Origin: Prinsepia uniflora
Taxonomy: Eukaryota > Streptophyta > Magnoliopsida > Rosales > Rosaceae
DNA length: 64,000 bases
Direction: 5' to 3'
NCBI GenBank assembly: GCA_032719365.1
Contig: CM064865.1
Location: 34,646,065-34,710,064 of the forward strand
The notes under the pieces were generated by a model. It searched no databases. It was given only the letters and a program-made list of their open reading frames with translations, and was not told the origin of the DNA. How positions within the stretch are numbered: the stretch's first letter is position 1; each line of letters begins with the position of its first letter. Below are positions 24,378 to 36,082 of this stretch, piece by piece. The translations under genes were made by a program, and so were the position numbers.

Positions 24378-27300
24378 TGACAGGACCCACCCCGATCATC
24401 GCCTCGATAATCGGGAAGCATCCTGCTCCCGTCTGACAATCGAACCCAAAAGACCGGAAAACTAAATAATATTACATCACACCCATTGTTAGACCAGGGA
24501 GATTAAAACAAATACATCCGACTGGACGTCAAGTCCACAGTTTCACAGAGCATAATATTACAAAACAGGTTAAAGAACAAATCCTACTCTGTGAACTAAC
24601 TACTCCGCAACGGAAAACTTTATGCCTCAGCCTCTGCCTCGGCGCTTGCCCCCGCACTTGTACCACGACCTGGAGGGAATTTAAAGCAACAAAGTGTGAG
24701 TGGACCGAAACATAAGTTTTACAGGAAAACAATTTTCTGAAATCGGGTTCGCCCTCCAGTTTTGTAACACGCATGCATAACTAGATATTCGAAAAGAAAA
24801 CCCCGTATTTAATCATTCGAAAACTCTTTTCCGAAACATGTGTATAACGTTACAGAAAATCATCACAGCTCGAGTAAAATGATATAATATTACCAAAATC
24901 CACAAACCGTCGTCTGGAAACATCATTTACGCAAATCAAGTAAAAATGCATCAACAATCACAATTAAACCGTTGGATTCATCCGAGTCTTTAAACTCAAT
25001 ATTAGGCCATCCCGGGATATCAACGAGTCTTTAAACTCAAAACATGATCAATAGGCCTCGGGGGTATCACAATAACTGAGTCTTTAAACTCACGAGTCTT
25101 TAAACTCAATCCGGGCCTTTAAACCCAATTTTCGGGCCCGCCCCTGTCATCAATAAACCGGGTCTTTAAACCCAAAACCAGATCCAACAATCAACCGGGT
25201 CTTTATACCCAAAACCGTTTTTAAACACAATAAACCAGGATTCATCATAAACCGTTTTCCAACATCATTCCGAAATCATATCTCGTCATAATAGGGCTCA
25301 TGTCCGAATTCACATGCAAATTCCAAAACATGCAATTCCCGAAATCACTTCACAATTATAATTAAACATCATAAATCCGTAACATGCATAATCATATCCA
25401 GGTACTTCATCAAAACATCATTCATGCTTAAGCGAAAACCATAACCTCGAAATGCGTAAAATACGATGAATATCTCGAAAAGCGTGAAAACACGTAAAAC
25501 TAAAATATCATATCACCATCATAAAATCATATGTAAAACCATAAGATAAATAAGTAAAATAGTCATGCATGCCCGGTTTAGAAATCAAAAAGTCCACTCA
25601 CGGTTTTAGGACGCGTCAATCGCGCCCTGTGCGCTCCTCAGTAGCTTCGGAAATGTCCGGGCCTGTAAAAACGTACAAGAAGGGTTACAAACATCCTCAA
25701 ATAGCTCGTATGATTTTTCCCTAATTTTCTGGATTTTTCGACAAAATAAACCTCAAGGACCTAAACTTCCGAGCTCCCGAAATTATCCCGGACGACTCCC
25801 GAACAACTCGAATCCTAATGGTAAAATGTTAATTACATTAAAAGGAATAAAACCTCAGTTGACCGTGATTGGAAAAGACCTCACACGCGCCGTCACGCGC
25901 CGCCCAAAGTGGCTGCCCGTGAAGGCCACGCGCCAAGCTACAGTACTGTCTTCCTCACCCGAATAGCTTGATAAACGGGTCTCCAACCCGCGTGTCCAAC
26001 CCGACCAATTAACCATCCAATCAAACTCAATTGTTCCCATCATTGATCCTAACGTGTTCCATAATCAATTAATTAGAGCTCTAAGTCGATTGATTACTTC
26101 GTCACACCCAGAATCGATCAACCCAGACCCGAACAGGCAAGTGGGTCGTCACTCATAACTCACCCAAACCAGTGCCATTATCAAATTAACTTCACCAGCA
26201 TCTTAAGGGGACTTAGGCGAACACAATAGCACAATCAATTGAACTCGCCGTTACCTGGAAGTCGTCATCCTCAAGCTCGACAATACTCAGAACCAGGGAA
26301 CTCCGTTCTTGGCCAATTCGTGAGTGATGTCCTTCGAAATCGATGTGGTTGGTTTCCTTTTGCTCCCAGAAGACTAGAATGGCCCTTAGTTTAGCTCGAA
26401 TGTCCCCACGATTTGATCTTCAATTTTCCCTCCAACTGGTTTTCCCTTCGAACTGGAACTTGGGTTCCTGGGCAAAACGGGCTCCAATCTCTACAACTCT
26501 AGCACCTTCGTGTTTCTGTCACTCCCAGAAGTCTCCCTATGTGTTTAGATTTGCCTCAAAGCCCGTAGGAATTGAACTCTGAGTTTTCCCCCCAAAAACC
26601 CGAAAATGGTTCTTCACGGTTTCTCTCAATCTCTCTCGGTTTCTCGACGGCAGGAAGATGCAAATGAGTCCTCACAACCCAATAGCAATCAGATAATCGA
26701 TTTCAAACGGTCAGCAACTCGTGGGAGACACTCTGAAGTCTCTGAAAACAGTTTCCCGCAAACACAGAAACCATGGCCATTTTTAACTCCTCCCGAGCAC
26801 GGCAAGCAGTCCTAACCCTCACGCCTTGTTTCCAATATCCTCAATTCAATTAAACAAATACTCTAATCCGTCCACTATATGATTTAACAATGAAATGGTG
26901 CAGGGCACTCACGGCCACACTTTGTTTTTTTTCACGGTGATGAACAGTAACCCGTGTGAAAAGACCAAAATGCCCTCAGGGCAATAATTACCAAAATGCC
27001 CTCCAACTTCCGTCACCCGTAACTCGGTCATCCGACGTCCGGTTCACGCGTGCCTCTTGTCGTTGTTCTCGGGGCGTCGAGACGAACATAACGGTCTTCG
27101 AGTCAAGTGAAAACCAAATGTCAAACAAAAAGTCAACTTTTTCCCCCTAGTCGTCCAAACTACGATAATGCCCCTGAGTTTCCGAACGTCATAACTTTCA
27201 CCCTGTTCGTCCGAATCGGACGTGCCACCTGTCTATGAACTCGTGACGTCCCGAAATACGTCACGGTCATCACTCAACGTCCGTTCGACCCTTCAATAAA

Positions 27301-27397
27301 AAAGTCAACAATTTGACCATACGAATCACAAGGGTAAGAACGTCATTTTATTCATTATTTTACAATATTACATTTTCTGAATTTCCGGGGCGTTACA
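24378..27397 (-). mobile_element. 5' LTR of the gag-pol gypsy element (3.0 kb)
   Basis: Full-length LTR, from TGTAACGCC at 27397 down to TGTCA at 24378. It has a variant U5 hairpin (CCCGAT and ATCGGG stem near 24391-24413). The module lies between GTGAGTGGAC at 24696-24705 and GTCCACTCAC at 25592-25601. Here the hairpin ladder uses mostly GAGT-CTTTAA-ACTC and GGGT-CTTTAA-ACCC units (24984-25210). The U3 palindrome of other copies is absent. It should contain the element promoter, but I could not place a clear TATA box. Confidence 0.9.
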
Positions 27398-27730
27398 GTT
27401 GCCGTAATGGAACGTTTTACAAAAATTGATGTTTGAGTTATGATTGGGGCTTAGACACGAGGTTCTGATTGTGGTTTGGGTTTGTTATATGATGTGTGTA
27501 TGTGCCTCTTGGTAATGGTGCTGTGATAACTGTGATTTGGACTTGGTTATGTGATAATGCTTGTTGGATGTGGGTCTCACCCGCCGAGATGGGGGCTCCA
27601 GATCCTGAGACTAGTGACTATGCTTATGATGCTAATATGGTCTCATGTGGATATACTCTAGTATTGTGCTGTTGTGATGACTCAGACGATGAGCATGGCT
27701 CCAGATCCCGAGTATATTGCGTACTGGTAG
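27398..27730 (+). mobile_element. Plus-strand gypsy LTR, second part
   Basis: Continuation of the LTR that starts at 17977, lying between the gypsy insertion and a miniature LTR element. The last five bases, GGTAG (27726-27730), are the target-site duplication of that miniature element. No frame is present. Confidence 0.6.
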
Positions 27731-29465
27731 TGTCAGGACCCAACCTCCTCGATCAGGACCCGACTCATCTAGCACGATATTGTCCGCTTTGGGCCTCCTT
27801 GCCCTTGACCCTTGCCCTCACGGTTTTGTTTTCGGGAGCTCATGGTGCAACTTCTCAGGGGGTCACCCATTATGGAATTGCACCAGTCTCAACTCGCTTA
27901 ATTTTGGAGTTCCAACAGAACCTAAAGCCACTGAGCTCCCAAAAGGCCTCGTTTAGATCAGAGTTACATAGTGGCTCACTCTACTTGACACGATATTGTC
28001 CGCTCTAGACTCACTAGCTGAACCAGCCCAGCCTGAAGGGTTTTGTTCCCAGGAGCGCAACTTCCCAGTGGGTCACGCATCATGGGATTGCACCAGCCTC
28101 CACTCGCTTAACTTTGGAGTTCCCTAGGAATCCAAAGCCAGTGAGCTCCTAGAAGGCCTCATTTAGATCAGAGTTGTGCAGCGACCCACTCTATCTAACA
28201 CGATATTGTCCCAGGCCGAGCGACCAAAGCCACAGTCGCTGAGTTTTGACCCCAAGACCTCACGCTTGGCAGGGCGCACCTTTACCAACACGGCTAAGGG
28301 AGGCCTTGTTTAGATTAGAGTTGCGCAGCGGCCCACTCTATCTAACACGATATTGTCCCCTCTAGGCAGGGCGCACCATCACACCTTCTTGGTTTTGTTC
28401 CCGGGAGCTCACGGTGCAACTTCCCAGTGGGTCACCCATCATAGGATTGCACCAGCCTCCACTCGCTTAACTTTGGAGTTCCCTAGGAATCCAAAGCCAA
28501 TGATCTATCAGAAGGCCTTGCGCTAGATAGGTGTGTGCCTACACCTTTAAGGCACACCACCATTCCTTTCCCAGACCATTCCCCTCGCAGGAATGTGGGA
28601 TCGTTCACCGTTCCCTCCAGGACACGGATCTTACAATCCACCCCTCTTAGGGCCTAACGTCCTCACTGGCGCACTTCCTGGTCGGGGTCTAGCTCTGATA
28701 CCATTCTGTCAGGACCCAACCCTCCTCGATCATGACCCGACTCATCTAACTTGATATTGTCCGCTTTGGGCCTCATTGCCCTTGCCCTCACAGTTTTGTT
28801 TTCGGGAGCTCACAGTGCAACTTTCCATGGGGGCACACATTATGGAATTACACTAGTCTCAACTCGCTTAACTTTGGAGTTCCAACCGAACCCAAAGCCA
28901 CTGAGCTCCCAAAAGGCCTCGTTTTGATCAGAGTTACGTAGCGACCTACTCTACCTAACACGATATTGTCCCCTCTAGACTCACTGGCCGAAAGAGCCCA
29001 GCTTGAAGGGTTTTGTTCCCGGGAGCTCACGGTGCAACTTCCCAGTGGGTCACTCATCATGGGATTGCACTAGCCTCTACTCGCTTAACTTTGGAGTTCC
29101 CCAGGAATCCAAAGCCAGTGAGCTCCCAGAAGGTCTCATTTAGATCAGAGTTGCACAGTGGCCCATTCTATCTAACACGATATTGTCCCCTCTAGGCAGG
29201 ACGCACCATCACACCTATAGGGTTTTGTTTCCGGCAGCTCACGGTACAACTTCCTAGTGGGTCACCCATCATGGGATTGCACCAGCCTCCACTCACTTAA
29301 CTTTGGAGTTCCCTAGGAATCCAAAGCTAGTGAGCTCCCAGAAAGCCTCGCGCTAGATAGGTGTGTGCCTACACCTTTAAGGCACACCACCATTCCCCTC
29401 CCAGACCATTCCCCTCGCAGGAATGTGGGATCGTTCACCGTTCCCTGCAGGACACGGATCTTACA
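27731..29465 (-). mobile_element. Miniature LTR retroelement (TRIM-like) with long repeated LTRs
   Basis: A complete element with TG/CA ends and a perfect 5-bp target duplication GGTAG (27726-27730 and 29466-29470). It consists of LTR 27731-28635 (905 bp), interior 28636-28706 (71 bp) and LTR 28707-29465 (759 bp). On the minus strand the interior begins GAATGGTATCAGAGC, an initiator tRNA-Met site, and ends with the purine-rich AAGAGGGGTGGAT. Nothing codes for protein, so it must depend on enzymes of another element. The LTRs are swollen by internal repeats of about 200 bp around ACGATATTGTCC: four starts in the left LTR (near 27770, 27990, 28199, 28346) and three in the right (near 28752, 28959, 29175). 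The internal primer site and tract define the orientation. Confidence 0.9.
28226..28312 (-). other. tRNA-like (SINE-head-like) segment inside the left miniature LTR
   Basis: On the minus strand this stretch resembles a tRNA-derived promoter. A CTTAGCCGTGTTGGTAAAGG segment is like an A box, and about 35 bases later GGGGTCAAAACTC is like a B box. It is present only in the left LTR, as part of the extra repeat unit. A short GCGCACC/GGCAGG motif occurs elsewhere in both LTRs, so the similarity could be coincidental. Confidence 0.3.
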
Positions 29466-30071
29466 GGTAGTGTACTTCTGATGTGTTTACTGATATGGTG
29501 ATTGATGTGGTACACGTGATGATTACTCTTGTGCTTATGTATCGATGTTGAGTGTTTTTTATGAATTTGTGGTGTGCCTGCCTGTAGGGAAGTGGTTGAT
29601 GTTTGGCATTGTGATGATGGTGGGTTGATTGTTCGTGATCGATGTGTTCTCCTTGTGTTGGTGGTTGTGATCTTGTATAGAGCTTATGTCGACTTACTGA
29701 TGTCTTAGACGATTTATTGTTAGTTTTGAGTTAAGAAATTGTTTCACGTATTTCGGGAATATATATTGTGTTTTGTTTCAATCGAAGTGAAATGGTTTTG
29801 AACTAGTTTTCATATGCATGCATGGTTTTGGAAAACGGAGGGTAAAATAATGGATATTTTTTAAACTATGTTTTAAGTTGTTTTTTTTTATCCACTCACA
29901 CATTTTCTTGGTTTTTGGTGACCATCCAAGATCACTACATGGAATTCGAGGATCGAGAGGTGGAGGCATGAATTATCGACATTTGCGTTATCCTTTGTCT
30001 CGCAGGATCTCTGTGAGACGGGAGCAATGCCCGAGGGTACTTTTGTAGTGTAATCGGGTAGGCTACTGCCA
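29466..30071 (+). mobile_element. Plus-strand gypsy LTR, final part (U5)
   Basis: Carries the LTR landmarks in sense direction: TGCATGCATG near 29813, ATCCACTCAC at 29890-29899, and a GACGGGAGCAATGCCCGAGG segment before the end TGCCA at 30071. It completes the LTR that starts at 17977. A tRNA-Met primer site follows directly. Confidence 0.75.
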
Positions 30072-30072
30072 A

Positions 30073-30087
30073 CTTGGTATCAGAGTT
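30073..30087 (+). promoter_or_regulatory. Primer binding site after the plus-strand LTR
   Basis: CTTGGTATCAGAGTT follows the LTR end by one base, so the split plus-strand LTR was a 5' LTR of a real element. Only about 30 bases of its interior remain before a minus-strand LTR starts at 30102. Confidence 0.85.
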
Positions 30088-31507
30088 AGGATTCTAAATA
30101 GTGTCAGGATTCGGTGCCCCCTAGCTCGACGTCTGAGACTAAACAAACAACCAACAAACATCGTCACATATAGTCGACCCAAGTACGAATCACAATCATT
30201 ACCACCACAGTTTACATCAACCATACCAATAACACATACTGATACCACTACTCATATCACAACCCCAAAACAAAAATCAGAATCTCGGGCCTAAGCCCCA
30301 AACTCAACTTAAACACAAATTGTCGTAAAATGTGCCATTAAAGAAATTTCCGTAAAAACTGTAAAAAAAATCATATGAAAATCATAAATACCCAAACTCA
30401 CTTTGTTTCATGTCATAATTCACATTCAATTCAAAACCACATTTGAAACGGTGTTCGAAACAAAGTTTATGGAAACCTCAAAAAACACTAAATAAAATAT
30501 TCATAAAATCACCAAAAATCCAATAAAATTTCCCATCACTCAATTATCATCAAAACACATAGAAACACGTTTAAATCATGTAAGTATACATGCATAACAG
30601 TTTAAGGTAAGAAAGTCCACTCACACACCTTGGCATCGTCGAATTCCACTTTGCACATGTTCCCGTAATTTCCGGGAACCTTAGGACCTATAAAAAAATC
30701 ACATCTAAAGGTCATTAACCATTTCGAATATCATCTATTTTAAACCCATAACTTTATGGGATTTTTAAATTGATTTAAAACGAACCCTAAACCTTTGGAC
30801 ATTCAAAACCACCCCAAACGGTGTCCGATCGACTCGAAACCTACGCCAAAATGTTTGTAACATTGAAAACATTGAAAATTGTGTTGATCGTACCCCCACA
30901 TGCCTCTTGAAGTGGCTACTCGTGAGCCCACGTGCCATCTATAGTAAAATGCTACAATCTCTCTTCCTCGCCCGTTTTACTAGTATTTCGCCCAACCTGG
31001 TGACCCGACCCGGTCCTATAATCATGATTTCTCATCTTTTTTTCATTCCCATTTCGACCTGTATATTCTCAGACAATATATGACACAATCTATGTATACA
31101 AAACGCAACGAAAACATATATAAATCCATCACTCAATCACTTACTTCTCGGTCAGTTTTCCAATTTATTGTTTGAACGGTTTGAATGTCCAAACACTCAA
31201 TTGAACAACATATTAGGATCGCAAAACCTCAGTGACGATGTCTCTGAACTTGTTCTCCAAGTTCCCAGTAAAAAACTGGGTCGAGCAACTCTAAACTCAA
31301 AACTTCTTTCTCGAGTCACCATTGATTCATGGTTCAGAAGCTTCCAACCACTCTTATTCTCTCTTTGCTCTCTTCCTACCACTTTCCTCTTTCTCTTCTT
31401 TTTTTCCTTTTCTTATGTTTCTCTCTCACTTCTCTAGTTTTCCCATTTCTTCTTCGTTCTTCTTCAATGGCCAAAAACAACAACAACAACAACAACACTT
31501 AAAGCAA

Positions 31508-31677
<170 letters not shown>

Positions 31678-31876
31678 CTGGTCGGTGGCATAAGGCCGTA
31701 AAAGATAAGGGACACTTGACCCTATATCATTTAGCCACAAAAGATCCCCCACAATCAAAATTACAAAAATTCCCTCCTTTTAAAAAAAACCATACTGCCC
31801 CTACACATCTCAGACTCCAAACAAAACAATTCGAACTTCGTTTTCGGCATACTGTACATACTCAAGAAACTAAGAC

Positions 31877-32591
31877 TGTCAAGACCCGACCCTCTTCTGT
31901 TAGAACCCGACTCTAGCACGATATTGTTCGCTTTGGGCCTCCTTACCCTCACGATTTTTTTTTCGGGAGCTCACGGTGTAACTTCCCAGGGGGTCACCCA
32001 TCATGGAATTGCACCAGCCTTAACTCGCTTAACTTTGGAGTTCCAACCAAACCCAAAACCACTAAGCTCCCAAAAGGCCTCGTGCTAGATAGGTGTATGC
32101 CTACACATTTAAGGCACACCACCATTCCCCTCCCAGACCATTCCCCCCTCGCAGGAATGTAGGATCTTTCATCATTCCCTCTAGGACACAGGTCTTACAA
32201 TCCACCCTTAGGGCCCAACGTCCTCACTAGCACACTTCTCGGTCGGGGTCTGGCTGTGATATCATTTTGTCAGGATCCGACCCTCCTTGGTCAAGACCCA
32301 ACTCTAGCACGATATTGTCTACTATGGGCCACCTCGCCCTCACAGATTTTTTTTTCGGGAACTCACGGTACAACTTCCCAAGGGTCCACCCATCATGGAA
32401 TTGCATCAGCCTCAACTCACTTAACTTTGGAGTTCCAACCGAACCCAAAACCACTGAGCTCCCAAAAGGCCTTGTGCTAGATAGGTGTATGCCTACACAT
32501 TTAAGACACACCACCATTCCCCTCCTAGACCATTCCCCCATCGCAGGAATGTGAGATCTTTCACCATTCCCTCCAGGACACGAGTCTTACC
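31877..32591 (-). mobile_element. Miniature LTR retroelement (TRIM-like), short form
   Basis: Second member of the family at 27731-29465. LTR 31877-32199 (323 bp), interior 32200-32267 (68 bp), LTR 32268-32591 (324 bp), with a perfect target duplication AAGAC at 31872-31876 and 32592-32596. The last LTR base is C instead of A. The interior again holds only a decayed tRNA-Met primer site (minus strand, ATGATATCACAG) and a purine tract (CCTAAGGGTGGAT) with about 40 bases between. The LTRs have one copy of the repeat that is amplified in the larger relative, so this is the basic form. Confidence 0.9.
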
Positions 32592-32756
32592 AAGACCATT
32601 CTAACAACATTTTTGGAATCGCAAAAAACCATCCAGGTCAAAAAGTCAAAATTTTGACTTTGACCAAAAAAGTAAACTTTTTTATTTAGCGGCAAAATCA
32701 TCCTTTTGTCCTTAAATTTTTCAATTTCATGCTTCCTCGAGATCCGGGTCGTTACA

Positions 32757-33699
32757 TTTTTATTTGATGAAGCACATTACCCACAGTGTGTCTACTCCAC
32801 TGATGATGGGAAAACATGCAGTCATCGAGTTTAGCAGTTACATGGCCTCGATTTTCTCCCCATGATAGTGCAATCACATCCCTACTTCCCTCAACTTTTT
32901 TCCAAGTGATCTCAAAGAAGAAACGCCTATGGGGATGTTGTTGGTTAGAGCTAATTTGTAGCCAACACCAGATATGAAAATGGTTAGAGGCACAAGAATT
33001 AAGATGAAATGTGAGACAAGCTAGAAACAATTACCGAGAAGGCTCATTAACCAAACTATGATCCAAACGGACCTTAACATTACCATCACCATTCCATCGA
33101 TTAGTCCATGTAATGGCATGCCTTCCGAAAGGTAGAGATTGAAGACCAAAATCCTCAAGGGATGAAACAAATTCACAAATCTGATTCTGAGGTCTTAATC
33201 ACCTCCCCATATGATCAGAGAAGCTCCCAACTTCATTAAAATTACCAGCACCACTCAGCGACCCTAGATCATAATACTTCATTAAAATCACCACCCACCA
33301 ACTAGGGACCCTCGATCATAATTCAGTTTCCAAAGTAACTGCCAAGAAAAAAACAACGCCCTTGAACCTCTAGGTGGCTAAAAAAAATTGTGAATCAAAG
33401 CTTATGATCACCAATTGCTTTCACAAAACCATAAGTATGACCCAAAAAAGATGAATGAATAACCACCTTTGTATCATGAGCCTAAAGCATTGCTATACCT
33501 CTCGATAAACCCACTATCTTAACACAAAATTTCCCTGCAACATTTAGTTGAAGTTTGATCCTCTTCATTAGACTAACGGCCATTTTGATCTCCATAAGAA
33601 ATAGGAGGCTTGGTTTCTTAGCCTTGAAGAATAACCGCAAGGCCCTTTGATTCCATGAAACACCAAGGCCACAAACATTTCAGCAAAAAATAGTCATTG
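32757..33699 (-). pseudogene. L1-type LINE ORF2, endonuclease region, truncated
   Basis: Translating the minus strand from about 33697 gives MTIFC, a stop, then NVCGLGVSWNQRAL, which matches the start of plant L1 ORF2 endonuclease (usually CWNVRGLG). FLMEIK, carrying the catalytic glutamate, follows, then GIAMLW, and GGDFNEVL at about 33270-33300. Further on HFHIWCWL (about 32960) resembles the region just after the endonuclease. The protein would cut target DNA and copy the LINE RNA. Many stops and shifts break it, and at 32757 it ends against the LTR, so reverse transcriptase is missing. Confidence 0.8.
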
Positions 33700-33995
33700 T
33701 TAGTGATGGGTCATGGTTGACAACCCCATCACTTTTGTAGCATGAACCGCCGATTTGGAAGAAGCAGAACCATGCATGCCAATACACAAGAAGCTCCACC
33801 ACCTCATTTCTCATTTGGGGATTGGATTTCAACCGAGAACCCCCTTGCATGACCCTCAGCCCTGTCTATTTCTCGAAATATCACCAGAAAGAGGACCACC
33901 TATAGCAACAGCCACCCCCTTGGTGCCCCCACATTCACTCATTAAGGAAACAAGCCCCTTTCCAACAAGCCCCACTGGCCTTTTACCTTCCCTAT
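33700..33995 (-). mobile_element. LINE region between ORF1 and ORF2
   Basis: Continuous with the endonuclease remnant. It has no clear domain; the plus-strand open frame here (33755-34057) is a shadow. The last bases CCTAT (33991-33995) are the target duplication of the LTR that follows. Confidence 0.6.
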
Positions 33996-36077
33996 TGATA
34001 GGTCCTCAAATAAGCATTATTTTATATTATTTTATACCCTTTATACTTAACTTTTAATATTAAAATAATAAATAATTAGATAAAATAATTTATTTTGTGA
34101 TATTTTTGTTTAAATAAATAAAACTTATAATTTGGAGCGTTTTGGCGAAAGAATCGTCTCGATCGGATTTATAACGAATAAATTATGAACGAGTTTCGAT
34201 TGAATTAATTAATTAATTAATTTTGATTTTGCAAACCCAAATTCTTACTTCATCCCATTTTTGTGCAGCCCATATCCCCCAGCAGCAGCCCAGGCCCGTG
34301 CTAAATCCTACAGCCCAGCCCGCATTCAGTTTCCATTGTGCGCCCAGCAGAGCTTCCAGCCCATTCGCAAAATGTCGGCCCAGATCCAAAACAAATGCAG
34401 CCCAGACGCCATGCTCCAGACCCGCGCGCTCTCTCTGCCCCAGTTCCAGCAACCAGCATGCGCAGCCCGTGGCCCAATCCGCCTGCACGCCCAACAACCC
34501 GCCAGATGCTCTTCAGCCCACTTGCGTGCCTGGTCCAATCCAACAACAACCTGCTCACCAACTGCTTCAACCCATTTTCTTTCTGATTTGATTTTCCTGC
34601 ACCTGCCAACAGCCCAGCCACCTACCCAACTATTTACCAGCCCACTCCACCTAATTCCTGCTCCAACCCATTATTTTCTGCAAACCAACCCCCCTTTCAT
34701 CAGTTTTTCACCATAATTTCTGCACAAATTCAGCCCAAACCATGCCTAAAATCATCATTCATCATCATTTTTCATCATTTCTTCTTGTACTATTTTATTA
34801 CTATTTTTATATTTTATTTTTAGTTCTTTTTGGCCTCCCTCTATAAATAGGGAGGCATTTCACTTGTAAAAGGGGTCCCCATTTTTCCATTTTTTTCTCT
34901 CTTTAGTTTAGGTTTTATTATTTTCTCTATTTTTTCTTTAATTTTGGGGACCATTTTAGCTTCTTTTAGATTATTTATTTAATTAGCTTTCTTTAATTCT
35001 TGTTCTTAATTTATATTAATTCTTAATTTCATTTCTTCTTTACTTTGTTCTTGTGATTTTTCTTTGAGATCTCTTAAATACATTTTTATGCTTTCCTTAA
35101 GAAATACCTAGGCCAAGTATTTCCGAAATAATTCTAGAATTTAAGTCCGTATTCTTATGTTTTATCCTCCATCTTCATAAGGTTCTCGCCGCTGTTCGGT
35201 GTTCTTTATGAATAACATTCCATTGTTTCCATCAACTTTCGGAATCACAAGCTGTTCTTGGGTTCCGAAAGTGTAACTTATCTCCATTTACTTAAATTCT
35301 TGTTATCGTTTTGGTTTTACTTATAATTCAAGATATGTGTTGGTATTTTCTTTCTAACATTTGTAAATGTGAATACAATCTCCATGTGTTTTACTTTTTG
35401 AATTTCATCTACTTCATATGTTTTAGTGCTTAACCTTCAATTTAACACTAAGTGTTTATGACCGCTGTTCGGTGCACTTAGAATAGGATTGAAGAGATTT
35501 AGATGTTTGACACACATTGAAATCAATAACGTAAGGTGAATCGTATTATAAGTGTTTATAACCGCTGTTCGGTGCATTTATAATATTGAAAAACGTATGC
35601 AAGTATTTGAGATGATTAAGGTAGAATTTCATGATTGGTTCAATATGAGCATGATGTTAGAGTGTTGGTAAAAATATGTGTTTGAAGAAAGTTCACTTGC
35701 ATAAAAGTTAAAGTAGAAGTAGAATTAAGTTCTTAATTATTTTTACTTGCTTTATTTATTATATGATTATAATCTTTCAAACCCCCCATCTAATTCTTTA
35801 TTCTTTTATTATTTAATTCTTTATTCTTTTATTCTTTTATTTCATTAATTCATTAATTCTTTAATTCATTTATTATTTAATTGTTTAATTATTTAATTGT
35901 TTAATTCTTTATTCTTTTATTCTTTTATTCCTTTTAACTAACATATTAATAATGTTCCCTAATTTCCCCGGTTAAGAACGATCCCTATTTACCAATACTA
36001 CAATTACACAAAAAGGGTTTAAATTGCATAATACCTGAATTACGTGTTTAATTTAATGCGTAGTTTGGGCGTTATCA
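33996..36077 (+). mobile_element. Solo LTR of a different retroelement family, inserted in the LINE
   Basis: 2082 bp with ends TGATAGGTCC and GGCGTTATCA, flanked by a perfect duplication CCTAT (33991-33995 and 36078-36082). A TATA-like CTATAAATAGGGAGG near 34849 and a pyrimidine-rich leader after it suggest plus orientation. Upstream, at 34260-34740, is a dense cluster of GCCCA motifs. Further down GCTGTTCGGTG recurs (near 35192, 35464, 35562). There is no interior, so this is a solo LTR. It is unrelated to the TGTAACGACC family; I cannot name the family. Confidence 0.85.
34845..34862 (+). promoter_or_regulatory. TATA-box region of the 33996-36077 LTR
   Basis: CTATAAATAGGGAGGC lies downstream of the GCCCA cluster and upstream of a T/C-rich leader, the arrangement of a pol II promoter at the U3/R border. 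Confidence 0.6.
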
Positions 36078-36082
36078 CCTAT

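Noticed and set aside
24984..25210. CRISPR-like array of short spaced repeats
   Set aside because: Plant nuclear DNA, repeats of only 14 bases that vary in sequence, no unique spacers of constant length; better seen as a hairpin ladder.
28226..28312. A genuine tRNA gene
   Set aside because: Only A- and B-box-like stretches; I could not build acceptor and anticodon stems, and it lies in an LTR repeat.
34213..34716. Overlapping open frames of 70-151 codons as a proline- or tryptophan-rich protein
   Set aside because: Caused by the GCCCA-rich U3 region of a solo LTR; frames overlap on both strands with no family match.
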